A DNA stretch of 64,000 nucleotides, taken from NCBI RefSeq assembly GCF_003545695.1, contig NZ_QUZZ01000012.1, forward strand, positions 90,545 through 154,544, written 5' to 3'. This document shows, in pieces, positions 45,734 to 54,977 of the stretch. The stretch's first letter is position 1; each line of letters opens with the position of its first letter. The notes under the pieces are model-generated. The model was not told the origin of the DNA, made no database searches, and saw nothing but the letters and a program-made list of their open reading frames with translations. The translations under genes and the position numbers were made by a program. The stretch is from Taibaiella helva. GTDB taxonomy: Bacteria; Bacteroidota; Bacteroidia; Chitinophagales; Chitinophagaceae.

Positions 45734-46891
45734 ATGAAAAAAGTATTGATGTCCATGTACCTGCTCCTGTTGCTGAACCAGGAAGGCAGCGCCCAGCTTG
45801 CAGGAGATGTTTCCATAGCCACAGCGCCGCTGGACAAACCACCGCCGGCGCAAATGTTTCAGCTTACCGCCGAACAATACAACAATCACTTTGATTTCCG
45901 GCTGCCTAATGACGGCAGGCTTTTGGTCGACTTTCTCCGCCTCAGCGACTGGGGTGAAAAGAACCGGCTGAAAGAAATTACCGACATTGCTGCAGCACAA
46001 GCCAGGTTTCTGAAGGATTCTTTCAGCAGCGCCTATTCCACCAAGCTGCTGGAAGTAAACATACCTATCGACGGCGCCATCATTGCATTCAACTATGGAG
46101 AGGATCTTGGCGGCAAAAAGCAAATGGCTTACAAGGAGGGGAATTACTACCAGCTGAAAACAAGCTTCGATACCATCAGGGTAGTGAAGAATGTAAGGAT
46201 CAGGGAGAAGCCCCTGGTCGATTCGGGGCTGGTCCAGGTGCAATATACGTTCATACTGAAAGACCTCAGCGACATCATCGCACTATCGGAAGATCCGAAT
46301 GTGATGGACCGTATCGGCAGCCTGGCCGACCAGGAGATCAATAAGCAAAGGAAACGTTGGCCCCGCCAGGATGCCAGCCACCATACGTTTATGCTTGCCT
46401 ACGATCCGGAGGCTAAAGTGCCTATGACCTCCTCAAACGACGACGGCGCGGCCTTGAGCTTTATCGGGAAACGCATCCGCATCTTCCTGGGCCTGGGTGC
46501 AACAGTATATACAGGCAACGCGATCTCCCCTTTCCTCGACGAATCCCTGGTCTATATGCTGCCTTCCCGTTCCAAGATGCAACGCTTTGTCGGCTTCAAC
46601 TTTACCGGCTTCGGCTTCTTCAACGGCGATGCCGAGAAGAAAGGCTATGTCAGCTATAACCTGGAGTACGGGCTCTGCAAGCAAAAACCCTATGGTTTCA
46701 TACAACAAAAGACGTCCGTGGTATTAGGTGTGATGCTGGCTAATTACAAGGATCACAATAAAGCCATATTCAACATGGCCTTCAATTTCGGCTTCAATTC
46801 CTTTTTATCTTCCGGTTTCGGCGTTGCTTCCGATTTTAAAAAAGACAGTAAGGATGCGCTGATCTATATCAACTTTAAGTTCAACCTGTAG
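45734..46891 (+). CDS. Exported protein, probable outer-membrane protein of the ECF operon
   Basis: 385 residues with a short signal peptide ending near EGSAQ. No known family recognised. The C-terminal 140 residues alternate hydrophobic and polar residues (FVGFNFTGFGFFNGD, YVSYNLEYG, AIFNMAFNFGFNSF) and end ...YINFKFNL, which looks like a small beta-barrel. It is the third gene of the sigma-factor unit and may be the stress-sensed or regulated product. A strong terminator follows. Confidence 0.6.
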   Translation: MKKVLMSMYLLLLLNQEGSAQLAGDVSIATAPLDKPPPAQMFQLTAEQYNNHFDFRLPNDGRLLVDFLRLSDWGEKNRLKEITDIAAAQARFLKDSFSSAYSTKLLEVNIPIDGAIIAFNYGEDLGGKKQMAYKEGNYYQLKTSFDTIRVVKNVRIREKPLVDSGLVQVQYTFILKDLSDIIALSEDPNVMDRIGSLADQEINKQRKRWPRQDASHHTFMLAYDPEAKVPMTSSNDDGAALSFIGKRIRIFLGLGATVYTGNAISPFLDESLVYMLPSRSKMQRFVGFNFTGFGFFNGDAEKKGYVSYNLEYGLCKQKPYGFIQQKTSVVLGVMLANYKDHNKAIFNMAFNFGFNSFLSSGFGVASDFKKDSKDALIYINFKFNL

Positions 46892-46915
46892 GCGTTTCGT
46901 TATTGTCCTGATGTT

Positions 46916-46952
46916 AAGAGCGGCCGGGAAGTCTGGCTTCCCGGCCGCTCTT
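46916..46952 (+). terminator. Terminator of the sigma-factor operon
   Basis: Perfect 16-bp GC-rich stem (46916-46931 with 46937-46952), 5-nt loop. It lies between convergent genes and could be bidirectional. Confidence 0.8.
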
Positions 46953-47005
46953 GTATTATCCCCTTGCTTCGATTACCTACTATAGGGCATTGCTGCGGCA
47001 CAGGG

Positions 47006-48838
47006 CTATCGTATCATCAGCTTCTGCTGTACCTTTACGCCCTTTTCGTTGCCCAGCTGCAGGAAATATATACCGGCAGGAGCAGCTGGCAAAGCGATGT
47101 GTTGCTGCTCCTTCTCACTGCGCAGGCTGCCTTGTGCCAGCTGCTTACCATTAAGATCGAACAAGCTATACCGGCTTGCTTTCCAACTGTTCTGTAACCA
47201 GACGCCATCACCCGTAACCGGGTTAGGTGCTACCGAAAAGGCATATTGTACCGGATCGGCAGGAATACCTGAGCTCGGATTTAAAACCCTCCTGCCAATG
47301 CCATTCACCGGTGAACCGAAGAAGCCTGACCGGAAATGACCACCCACGATCAATTCTCCTTTGAACCATATCATCTTGTTCACAGCGCTGTCCAGCCAGA
47401 AGAAACGCTTACTTTGAGGTGATGGCGCCGGGGTAATATCGGTAACATTCCGGGCCTGGACACCCATCATCTCGCTGCCGATGAACTGCCCGCCCGTCAG
47501 CAGGTAATCGCCATCGGCAACCAGTGTATGCATGCTCAGCTTATCCCACAACGCGATGTAAGAAAAGGTGGAAGGGTCATACAGAGAGCGCCATTGGTTA
47601 CCTTCCAGCTTCAGGAAAATGTCCGGCGTTCCACCCGCTTCAACCTGCTCTCCTACCGCATACAGCGCGCCTTTAAACAGCTCGAAATCCAGTATGGTAT
47701 TCCTGACAGGTTGATCGAAAGGCTGAAAACCATTGTCCGGGCTCCAGGCGATCACATTCTGTGCCGTACCCTGGTATCGAAAGCTACCGCCCAACACCAG
47801 CCGGTCTTCCGTCACTTCCATTGTTCTTATCCTGCCGCTGAGGCCCGGTACGGCTATCCAGCCCATACCATTCCAATAAGCGAGGTTGGCTGCATCGGAA
47901 CCGGCGCAAAGAGCGAAGGCGCCGGCAGCATATACTTTCCCCTTAAACACAGCGAGCTCTTCGACGGTACCATCGAGGCAGCCAGCCAGGTGCCAGCTGT
48001 CGTTTTCCCAGTAAGCAATGTTCCTGGCCATTAAGGTCCCGGCCATCGTAAATTGTCCCCCCAGAAATATCTTTCCATCGTGGGCAGCAATGGCATTGAC
48101 CGCGCCATTCGTCCCTCCGGCCATATCGTGCCAGATATAGCTGCCGGAGGTTTCACGGGTTACATAAGCAATATTGCGGCTGTTGATGCTGCTGTCGACC
48201 TGGTCAAAGGCGCCACCTACGTACAGCCTGTCGCCATCCGGAGCGGCGAACAACTCATTAACCGTTCCGTTTACCCCTTTGCCCAATGCCTTTACCTGGT
48301 GCTCTGGCGGGTAACCTGGCTGTATCCAGGCGAGCTCTTCTTTGGTAAAGCCGTGATCCTGCGCCCAGAGATCCAGCTCAGGATACTGCATCTGCATCAC
48401 GTAAGCCAGGTTGGTCTGGGCGGCGATCTTCCGCGATACCGCTTCGTATCCCGAGGCTTTCAGCAGGTAGCCCACAGCGCAGAAATTATCCCGCGCATCA
48501 ATGAAGATCGGTGTACGGGACGCATATCGGTCATTGACCGGGAAACGGCCTTCATTCCAGTAGGCATACAAGTCGTCAAGCGACCGGCGGCGGCGCTCCT
48601 TCTGGCTGGGGCTCAAAGTCTTCACATCGCGCTGCCGCAGCATTTTTTCCACCAGCGCCAGGTGCAAGCGTATCCATTCTTTTTCCGGGAGCTGCCAATA
48701 AACCGGCAGGGGTTGCGTTGTCGCTTCGGGCTGTCGCGCCCAGCAGGCATTTACCTCCTTCAGCTTGTCGAAGGTGCGATCATGAGCGCTGCAGCACAGG
48801 ACGAGGCTGCAGGCTAACAGCGTAAATAAGCTTTTCAT
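47006..48838 (-). CDS. Secreted propeller-like protein with T9SS type A signal
   Basis: 610 residues from the ATG at 48838; 45 codons lie upstream in frame but the signal peptide (MKSLFTLLACSLVLCCSA) begins at this ATG. Residues about 200-500 show repeated LYVGGAFDQV, IFLGGQFTMAG, VYAAGAFALC and LVLGGSFRYQG strands with NIAYW, a beta-propeller of about five to six blades. The N-terminal 150 residues contain DARDNFCAVGYLL. The last 80 residues (VAPNPVTGDGVWLQ to QQKLMIR) are the Por sorting domain for the type IX system. Function unknown. Confidence 0.87.
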   Translation of the reverse strand: MKSLFTLLACSLVLCCSAHDRTFDKLKEVNACWARQPEATTQPLPVYWQLPEKEWIRLHLALVEKMLRQRDVKTLSPSQKERRRRSLDDLYAYWNEGRFPVNDRYASRTPIFIDARDNFCAVGYLLKASGYEAVSRKIAAQTNLAYVMQMQYPELDLWAQDHGFTKEELAWIQPGYPPEHQVKALGKGVNGTVNELFAAPDGDRLYVGGAFDQVDSSINSRNIAYVTRETSGSYIWHDMAGGTNGAVNAIAAHDGKIFLGGQFTMAGTLMARNIAYWENDSWHLAGCLDGTVEELAVFKGKVYAAGAFALCAGSDAANLAYWNGMGWIAVPGLSGRIRTMEVTEDRLVLGGSFRYQGTAQNVIAWSPDNGFQPFDQPVRNTILDFELFKGALYAVGEQVEAGGTPDIFLKLEGNQWRSLYDPSTFSYIALWDKLSMHTLVADGDYLLTGGQFIGSEMMGVQARNVTDITPAPSPQSKRFFWLDSAVNKMIWFKGELIVGGHFRSGFFGSPVNGIGRRVLNPSSGIPADPVQYAFSVAPNPVTGDGVWLQNSWKASRYSLFDLNGKQLAQGSLRSEKEQQHIALPAAPAGIYFLQLGNEKGVKVQQKLMIR

Positions 48839-49049
48839 AGCAATAGCATTTATATTAGTATAGACGCCGTTGCCCCCCCGTTTCTTAGGAAAAGGGGGGT
48901 AATTTAAAGGATCAGGCAAAATTTCTCCGGTGAGTACAAAGAAAATACACGACGCCTCCTGCGAGGAAAGCATCGGCTGTATAGGCTAAAGATAGCCACC
49001 GGCAGACCTTGGGAGGAAAGCCGCGCTGCTCATTTTATGCGGAACAAAA

Positions 49050-49949
49050 TTAAGATAACAAGGAATGATCGCTGACGCGTTCGCGGTACAGCACTTTGAT
49101 GAGACCGTCGGCCAGGCCGATCTTGGGCACGAAGATCTCGTCGGCGCCAGCCCAGCGCATAACGGAGGTATAGATCTGCAAGGCCGGTACGATCACGTCG
49201 GCGCGGTCGCGGCGCAGGTTATAGATATGCATGCGCTCTTCGAGCGTGCAGCTGCTCAGCTCCTTGAAATAGTCTTTCAGCAGCTCAAGGTTCAGGGGCC
49301 TTCCTTCCTTCCGCTTGGAGATCGAAAATACCTTGTTGATATTGCCGCCCGAGCCGATAGCGATTACGGGCTGAAGATTGCGGGTATGGGTCTTCACAAA
49401 CCACTTCATATGCTCCCACTGGGCTTCGGTAACTTTTTCGCTTAATAAACGAATGGTGCCGATATTAAAGGATTCCTTGAAAACAATATGGTTATCGGCA
49501 AACATGGTCAGCTCGGTGCTGCCACCGCCTACGTCGATGTACAAATAGCTTTGTCCCGAGTTAAGGTTTTCGGCGATATGGGTCTCATAGATCACGTTCG
49601 CTTCTTCGCTACCGCTGATGATATTGATATCGATGCCGGTAAGCTGACGTACCTGCTCCACGATAGCCGCTCCGTTGCGGGCATCGCGCATCGCCGACGT
49701 TGCACAGGCCCTCACCGCCTCGACCTTATAGATCTTCATCAGCAGCTGGTAGGTCTTCATGGTATCGATCAGCTGCGTGACCTTATCTTCAGGGATCACA
49801 CCATTATCAAATACGCTGAAACCCAGGCGCAGCGGTATACGCAGCAGGTTCAGCTTGGTATAATCTACAGTACCGTCCTTATAGGTGGTCACCTCTGTAA
49901 TAAGCAGGCGGGCAGCGTTGGAACCAATATCGATAGCAGCTAAGATCAA
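49050..49949 (-). CDS. ppx: Exopolyphosphatase / Ppx-GppA family protein
   Basis: 299 residues with the Ppx/GppA ATPase-fold motifs: AIDIGSNAARLLI at the N-terminus and DVGGGSTELTMF in the centre, with acidic residues for metal binding. It lacks the C-terminal HD domain of long GppA proteins. It would hydrolyse polyphosphate or ppGpp-type guanosine pentaphosphate. ppk1 lies 94 bp upstream on the same strand, so the two probably form a polyphosphate synthesis/degradation operon. Confidence 0.9.
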   Translation of the reverse strand: MILAAIDIGSNAARLLITEVTTYKDGTVDYTKLNLLRIPLRLGFSVFDNGVIPEDKVTQLIDTMKTYQLLMKIYKVEAVRACATSAMRDARNGAAIVEQVRQLTGIDINIISGSEEANVIYETHIAENLNSGQSYLYIDVGGGSTELTMFADNHIVFKESFNIGTIRLLSEKVTEAQWEHMKWFVKTHTRNLQPVIAIGSGGNINKVFSISKRKEGRPLNLELLKDYFKELSSCTLEERMHIYNLRRDRADVIVPALQIYTSVMRWAGADEIFVPKIGLADGLIKVLYRERVSDHSLLS

Positions 49950-50043
49950 TCTCGAACAGTTTAAGCGTGATAATACATTCTTTTACGACCAATAAAGTTC
50001 AGACAAAATAGCGAGTTGACAAAGCCTGTGACCGCCACAGGCG

Positions 50044-52122
50044 CTATATCGCTATCGTCTTCTTGAACAGGTAATCGTAGATTTCAATCTGGGAACGGAC
50101 ATCGGCGTCGCCTTCCGCCGGCTCAACATATTCGTTTCGCTGCTGGTTATCCAGTATACGGCCCTTTACATTCTCGGCCAGCTGTATATTGAGGATATCG
50201 ATCAGCTCCTGGCTGATCTCCTTATCGAAGATGGGACAAGCCGCTTCCACGCGATGGTCCAGGTTGCGCACCATCCAGTCGGCAGAGGAAATAAAGACTT
50301 TAGGCTTGCCTTCATTGTGAAAGACGAATACACGGGCATGCTCCAGGTACTCATCGATAATGCTGATGGCAAATATCGGCCGGGCAAAAGCTTTTTGTTT
50401 GGTGAGCACACAGCAGATACCTCTCACGATCAGGTTGACCTTAACACCTGCTGTCGCCGCTTCATACAGCTTCCCGATCAGCTGAGCATCGACAAGGCTG
50501 TTGAGCTTAATGATCATCGAAGCTTCTTTCCCGGCTTTAGCCGCTTTGATCTCTTTATCGATAAGCGGGAACCAGAAGGTACGCATGTTGACCGGCGCCA
50601 CCGCCAGCGTTTTAATGGCTTTCAGCTGCGCGATCTTGTGCAACGGATCTTCCAGGTAGTTGAAGATACGGTTGATGTCAAGCATTATTTTACGATCGGC
50701 CGTCAGCAGGCAATGATCGCCATAGTACTGAGCCGAGCCTTCGTTAAAATTACCGGTGCTGATGAAGCCATACTCTTTGGTATGTTCAAACTCGCGTTTC
50801 TTGATCACGCAAAGCTTGGCATGCACTTTCTGATCGGGTAACCCCAGGATCACCTTGACGCCTTCGTCTTCCAGGCGGGCCTTCCATTTAAGGTTGGCTT
50901 CTTCGTCGAAACGGGCCCTCAGCTCCACTACAGCCGTTACATCCTTTCCGTTGCGTACTGCGTTCACAAGGGCATTCACGATCTTCGAATCCTTGGCCAG
51001 ACGGTAGCACGTGATCTTGATGCTTTGCACGAAGGGATCGATCGCCGCCTCGCGCAGCAGATCGATGATGGAATCGAAAGAATGATAAGGAAAGTTCAGC
51101 ATCACATCCTTATGGTTCAGCACGTCCATGATACGGCAGGGCTGGATCAGCAAAGGATGCACGAAAGGCTTCTGGCGCGGATCGAAATCACGGAACACAG
51201 AAGCCGGGAAATTCATAAAGTCTTTAAAGTTGTGGATGCGCCCTCCGGGAATGAGGTTGTCTTTCTTGGCCAGGTTTAACCGCTTGGTGAGGTAGGCCAG
51301 CAGCCCCGGATCGATATTACGGTCGTAAACGAAACGTGTGGCGCGTCCTTTCTTCCGGTCCTTGATTCCCTTTTCCAGCTCCTGGATCAGGTTCTTGTTC
51401 ACATCGTAGTCCAGCTCGAACTCGGCGTCGCGCGTTACTTTGATGATATAGCTGAGGAAACGGTTGAAACCGAATGCCGCAAAGAGGTTGGGAAGGTTCC
51501 AGCGGATAATATCTTCCAGCAGGATAATGTCCTTAGTATCTTTCTCCGAGGGCAGCAGCACAAAACGCGGCAGGTTGGACAAGGGTATTTCGATCAGGGC
51601 GTACCGCTGCATCATCGGGTTCTCATTGCTGCCCAGTACGCAGGCCAGGTAGATGGCATTGTCCTGCAGGAAGGGCGCCTGCGGCATACTTTCGATCATC
51701 AGCGGTACGATCTGCGTGCGTATCTTTTCATCGAAGTAGGACTTGATGTAATGTTCCTGCTTGCTGCTCAGCTGCTTTTCATTCTTGATAAAAATATTGC
51801 TCTTGGCCAGCTCCCGTATGATACCGGCATAGGTGCGGTCGAAATCGGCGCTTTGCAGCAGCACTTTTTCCTGTATGGCCTGGAGTATCTTGTCGGGGTT
51901 CTGTTCCAGGTGCATTTTGGCCGATTTGCCCATACGTACCATACGGCTGAGGGCAGCCACCCGTACCCTGAAAAATTCGTCCTGGTTATTGGAAAAAATA
52001 CCGAGGAAACGTAGCCGGTCATAGATATGGACCGAAGGATCCTTGGCTTCCTGCATTACCCTGTCGTTAAAAGCCAGCCAGCTCAGGTCCCGGATGATCG
52101 GTGCGTCCTTTTTCTTTTTCAT
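50044..52122 (-). CDS. ppk1: Polyphosphate kinase 1
   Basis: 692 residues from the ATG at 52122, chosen over a start seven codons upstream. The Ppk1 N-terminal, head and two catalytic phospholipase-D-like domains are seen: DLSWLAFNDRV at the start, the catalytic-His motif VHAKL, GNFNEGSAQYYGDH, and EHARVFVFHNEG with the second His. It makes polyphosphate from ATP at the membrane or in the cytoplasm. Paired with ppx. Confidence 0.95.
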   Translation of the reverse strand: MKKKKDAPIIRDLSWLAFNDRVMQEAKDPSVHIYDRLRFLGIFSNNQDEFFRVRVAALSRMVRMGKSAKMHLEQNPDKILQAIQEKVLLQSADFDRTYAGIIRELAKSNIFIKNEKQLSSKQEHYIKSYFDEKIRTQIVPLMIESMPQAPFLQDNAIYLACVLGSNENPMMQRYALIEIPLSNLPRFVLLPSEKDTKDIILLEDIIRWNLPNLFAAFGFNRFLSYIIKVTRDAEFELDYDVNKNLIQELEKGIKDRKKGRATRFVYDRNIDPGLLAYLTKRLNLAKKDNLIPGGRIHNFKDFMNFPASVFRDFDPRQKPFVHPLLIQPCRIMDVLNHKDVMLNFPYHSFDSIIDLLREAAIDPFVQSIKITCYRLAKDSKIVNALVNAVRNGKDVTAVVELRARFDEEANLKWKARLEDEGVKVILGLPDQKVHAKLCVIKKREFEHTKEYGFISTGNFNEGSAQYYGDHCLLTADRKIMLDINRIFNYLEDPLHKIAQLKAIKTLAVAPVNMRTFWFPLIDKEIKAAKAGKEASMIIKLNSLVDAQLIGKLYEAATAGVKVNLIVRGICCVLTKQKAFARPIFAISIIDEYLEHARVFVFHNEGKPKVFISSADWMVRNLDHRVEAACPIFDKEISQELIDILNIQLAENVKGRILDNQQRNEYVEPAEGDADVRSQIEIYDYLFKKTIAI

Positions 52123-52282
52123 GCAATTCGTTTTGAACAGCAACCGGCTGCATATTTTATCGCCGGCGCAATGCCGGCAAATATATTTTATTGTGGGTCA
52201 GCCCGATATTAAGTTTTTGTAACTAAGCAAGTTTAAGGAATAAAAACGTTATCTTTTGTTTTCCCGGCTAAAATTTATGCCA

Positions 52283-52319
52283 AAACAAAACCGGCATCCC
52301 CAGGAGGGATAAACCGGTT
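52283..52319 (-). terminator. Terminator-like imperfect hairpin
   Basis: AACCGG and ATCCC (52289-52300) pair with GGGAT and CCGGTT (52306-52319) with a small internal loop. The minus-strand copy ends in TTTTGTTTTG. Confidence 0.4.
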
Positions 52320-52610
52320 CGCTCTAACAAATCACAGAAACATTGATTCTTTTGAAACAGGATAACCGCGTGAAGCAGAAAGCCAACATCAAAAGTGCGC
52401 TAAATAACAGGTACCTGGAAATAAAAAGTCACAATACAGGCATTGTTCCTCGCTATGTTTCTCCCCTGTAAAAAGCTGTTAGCATCGACTGCAGTCCTGT
52501 CATTTCAAAGGCACTTTGAGCACTAACTGGCTGAAAACTAAAATATAACCTTCAATTTATGATTTTTATGTTTTTCTTTAAAGATGATTTCTTGTGGCCC
52601 GATATAGCCG

Positions 52611-52618
52611 TATATTTG
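52611..52618 (+). promoter_or_regulatory. TATATTTG -7 box for glyQS
   Basis: Exact TAnnTTTG match, 104 bp before the start codon; a TTG lies 16 bp upstream, shorter than the usual spacing. Confidence 0.5.
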
Positions 52619-52721
52619 CAACCAATTTTAAAAAGCGTACAGGCAGCAAATGCCGGACCGGAATGAAGAACAACCCGGCACATTTACCAGGATCATTTGC
52701 AGCTGATCTCATTATTCATTT

Positions 52722-54170
52722 ATGGCAAACGAGAACAAATTACAGGCAATTATCGCACATGCAAAGGAATACGGCTTCGTGTTCCCTTCCAGTGAAATAT
52801 ATGATGGCATGGGCGCCGTATACGATTACGGTCAATGGGGCGCAGAGCTGAAGCGCAACGTGCGCGACTACTGGTGGCGCTGGATGACCCAGATGAACGA
52901 GCAGAATATCGTGGGTATCGATGCCGCTATCTTCATGCATCCGACCACATGGAAAGCGAGCGGTCACGTCGACAACTTCAGCGACCCGATGATCGACAAC
53001 AAGGACAGCAAGAAACGCTACCGGGTAGATCACCTGATCGAGGGCTTTGCCGAGACCCTGCCGCAGGAGCAAAGCGAGGCGCTGCTGGCGGAAATGGATA
53101 AGCTGATCGCAGCCGATGATTTCGCCGGACTCAAAACCCTGATCGAAAACAACAAGATCAAATGCGCCGTAAGCGGCACCAGCAACTGGACCGATGTGCG
53201 CCAGTTCAACCTCATGTTCTCTACCGAAGTCGGTTCTGTAGCCGAAGAAGCCAATACCATTTACCTGCGTCCCGAAACCGCGCAGGGCATTTTCGTCAAC
53301 TTCCTGAACGTGCAGAAAAGCGGCCGTATGAAGATACCTTTCGGTATTGCGCAGGTGGGTAAGGCCTTCCGCAACGAGATCGTGGCCCGCGGCTTCATCT
53401 TCCGTATGCGCGAATTCGAGCAGATGGAAATGCAGTTCTTCGTACGTCCCGGCACACAAAAGCAATGGTATGAATACTGGAAAGAAAAGCGCATGGAATG
53501 GCATATGACCCTGGGCATACCGGCTGACCGCTACCGTTTTCACGATCATGTAAAGCTTGCACACTATGCCGATGCCGCCTGCGATATCGAGTACAATTTC
53601 CCCATGGGCTTCAAAGAGCTTGAAGGTATCCACAGCCGTACCGACTTCGATCTGAAAAACCACCAGGAATACAGCAAAAAGAAAATGCAGTATTTCGATG
53701 CCGACCTCGATGAGAACGGCAAGGCCTATGGCAACTATATCCCCTATGTGATCGAGACTTCTATCGGCCTCGACCGTACGATATTGATGCTGATGAGCGA
53801 AGCCTACGAAGAGCAGGACCTGAGCACAGAGGAAAAGCAGGACAGCCGCGTGGTGATGAAGTTTATCCCCAGGCTGGCGCCGATCAAGCTGGCCGTATTG
53901 CCGCTGACCAAGAAGGACGGTCTTCCGGAAATCGCGAATACACTGATGCAGGAATGCAAGCAGCACTTCAAATGTTTCTTCGAGGAAAAGGACACGATCG
54001 GTAAACGCTACCGTCGTATGGATGCGATCGGTACGCCCTTCTGCGTGACCATCGATCACCAGACCAAAGAAGACAATACGGTTACCATCCGCTACCGCGA
54101 CAGCATGGAGCAGGAAAGGGTGCCCATGAGCGAAGTGAAGAACATCGTGATGAAAGCCATCAATGAATAA
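52722..54170 (+). CDS. glyQS: Glycyl-tRNA synthetase (dimeric, alpha-2 type)
   Basis: 482 residues, the normal length for the single-chain class II enzyme. The motif-2 region FRNEIVARGFIFRMREFEQMEMQ and the conserved YIPYVIETSIGLDRT (motif 3), plus the C-terminal anticodon-binding domain, are intact. It charges tRNA-Gly in the cytoplasm. A 19-bp perfect terminator follows. Confidence 0.97.
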   Translation: MANENKLQAIIAHAKEYGFVFPSSEIYDGMGAVYDYGQWGAELKRNVRDYWWRWMTQMNEQNIVGIDAAIFMHPTTWKASGHVDNFSDPMIDNKDSKKRYRVDHLIEGFAETLPQEQSEALLAEMDKLIAADDFAGLKTLIENNKIKCAVSGTSNWTDVRQFNLMFSTEVGSVAEEANTIYLRPETAQGIFVNFLNVQKSGRMKIPFGIAQVGKAFRNEIVARGFIFRMREFEQMEMQFFVRPGTQKQWYEYWKEKRMEWHMTLGIPADRYRFHDHVKLAHYADAACDIEYNFPMGFKELEGIHSRTDFDLKNHQEYSKKKMQYFDADLDENGKAYGNYIPYVIETSIGLDRTILMLMSEAYEEQDLSTEEKQDSRVVMKFIPRLAPIKLAVLPLTKKDGLPEIANTLMQECKQHFKCFFEEKDTIGKRYRRMDAIGTPFCVTIDHQTKEDNTVTIRYRDSMEQERVPMSEVKNIVMKAINE

Positions 54171-54184
54171 TACCTGCAATAAAT

Positions 54185-54226
54185 CTTACGTAAACACCCG
54201 GCCGCATGGCCGGGTGTTTACGTAAG
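54185..54226 (+). terminator. Terminator of glyQS
   Basis: Perfect 19-bp stem (54185-54203 with 54208-54226) around a GCAT loop. Confidence 0.75.
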
Positions 54227-54254
54227 CGCTTCCAAGATCCTACAGAATTCTCTT

Positions 54255-54262
54255 TATCTTAG
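54255..54262 (+). promoter_or_regulatory. TATCTTAG -7 box
   Basis: One mismatch to TAnnTTTG, 31 bp before the ATG at 54294. Confidence 0.35.
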
Positions 54263-54293
54263 CACTGACGTTTTAATCTTGTACCTGGCAACT

Positions 54294-54611
54294 ATGTCCG
54301 CAACCGAACTGGAACTGATTCATACCCTGGCCGGCGATTTCGGCCTCGAGCTCAACGACCGGGTATCGCGGGAGCAGATCATCGCCGCCCTCACCTGGCG
54401 GGTAGACCAGCTGATCGCCGGAAATCCCGACCAGCTGTTCTCTATGCTGTACCGGCTCGATATTTCGGAGCGGAAGATCAAGGCGGCCATGGCCACGGAG
54501 ACGGAGGTGACCAAAAAAATTGCCGTTCTGATATACGAACGGCAACTGGAAAAAATCATATCGAGAAAGCACTTCCGGAGCGAGGCGCCCGAAGACGACC
54601 TGGCCTGGTAA
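54294..54611 (+). CDS. Small helical hypothetical protein
   Basis: 105 residues from the ATG at 54294 (the frame extends five codons upstream from a TTG). Composition is helical and charged: RVDQLIAGNPDQLFSMLYRLDISE and KKIAVLIYERQLEKIISRKHF. There is no signal peptide and no known domain. The protein looks conserved-type rather than random. It lies between a terminator and a convergent lipoprotein gene, so it is probably monocistronic. Confidence 0.6.
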   Translation: MSATELELIHTLAGDFGLELNDRVSREQIIAALTWRVDQLIAGNPDQLFSMLYRLDISERKIKAAMATETEVTKKIAVLIYERQLEKIISRKHFRSEAPEDDLAW

Positions 54612-54617
54612 TGCCGA

Positions 54618-54926
54618 TCACTTTATATTTCTTTTGATATCCTGGATCGACACCAGGTCGTAAACCACACTACCGAACTGGCAGGTATCCTGTACGCCGG
54701 TATGGGTATATTTTACTTTAACCTTCAGGCCGCCATGCTGGTAAGCCGAGGGCAGGTATTCGGGCTGCAGCAGGGCCTGATCTTCCAGCCGGAGCACATA
54801 GCCGCAACCTTCGTTGGTGATATCGCCGGTGTCGATCACAGTGGCTTCCACCATATCTCTATCCTTGTTACAAGCTATGAACCCAAGGGAACCTACCAAA
54901 AGCGCCAAAGCGTATTTTTTCATCAT
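54618..54926 (-). CDS. Small lipoprotein
   Basis: 102 residues with a signal peptide and lipobox G-F-I-A-C (Cys19). The mature part has EGCGYVLRLEDQALLQPEYLP and DTCQFGS, two further cysteines likely to form a disulfide. Similar short Bacteroidota lipoproteins are common and uncharacterised. Convergent with the small helical gene, 6 bp between the stops. Confidence 0.72.
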   Translation of the reverse strand: MMKKYALALLVGSLGFIACNKDRDMVEATVIDTGDITNEGCGYVLRLEDQALLQPEYLPSAYQHGGLKVKVKYTHTGVQDTCQFGSVVYDLVSIQDIKRNIK

Positions 54927-54977
54927 CGGATTGGAATTGATCGGATAAAAATATAAAATCCCGCCGGAAAATCAAAG

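Larger units (their letters stand above)
52123..52721. other. Divergent intergenic region between ppk1 and glyQS
   Basis: 599 bp with no convincing gene. It holds a hairpin at 52289-52319 that on the minus strand is followed by T-rich sequence, and a -7 box at 52611-52618 for glyQS. A 21-codon minus-strand frame ending at the hairpin has no recognised features. Confidence 0.45.

Noticed and set aside
48873..48899. CCCCCC/GGGGGG hairpin as a ppx terminator
   Set aside because: It lacks a T-run and lies about 150 bp beyond the ppx stop, next to the start of the next gene, so its role is unclear.
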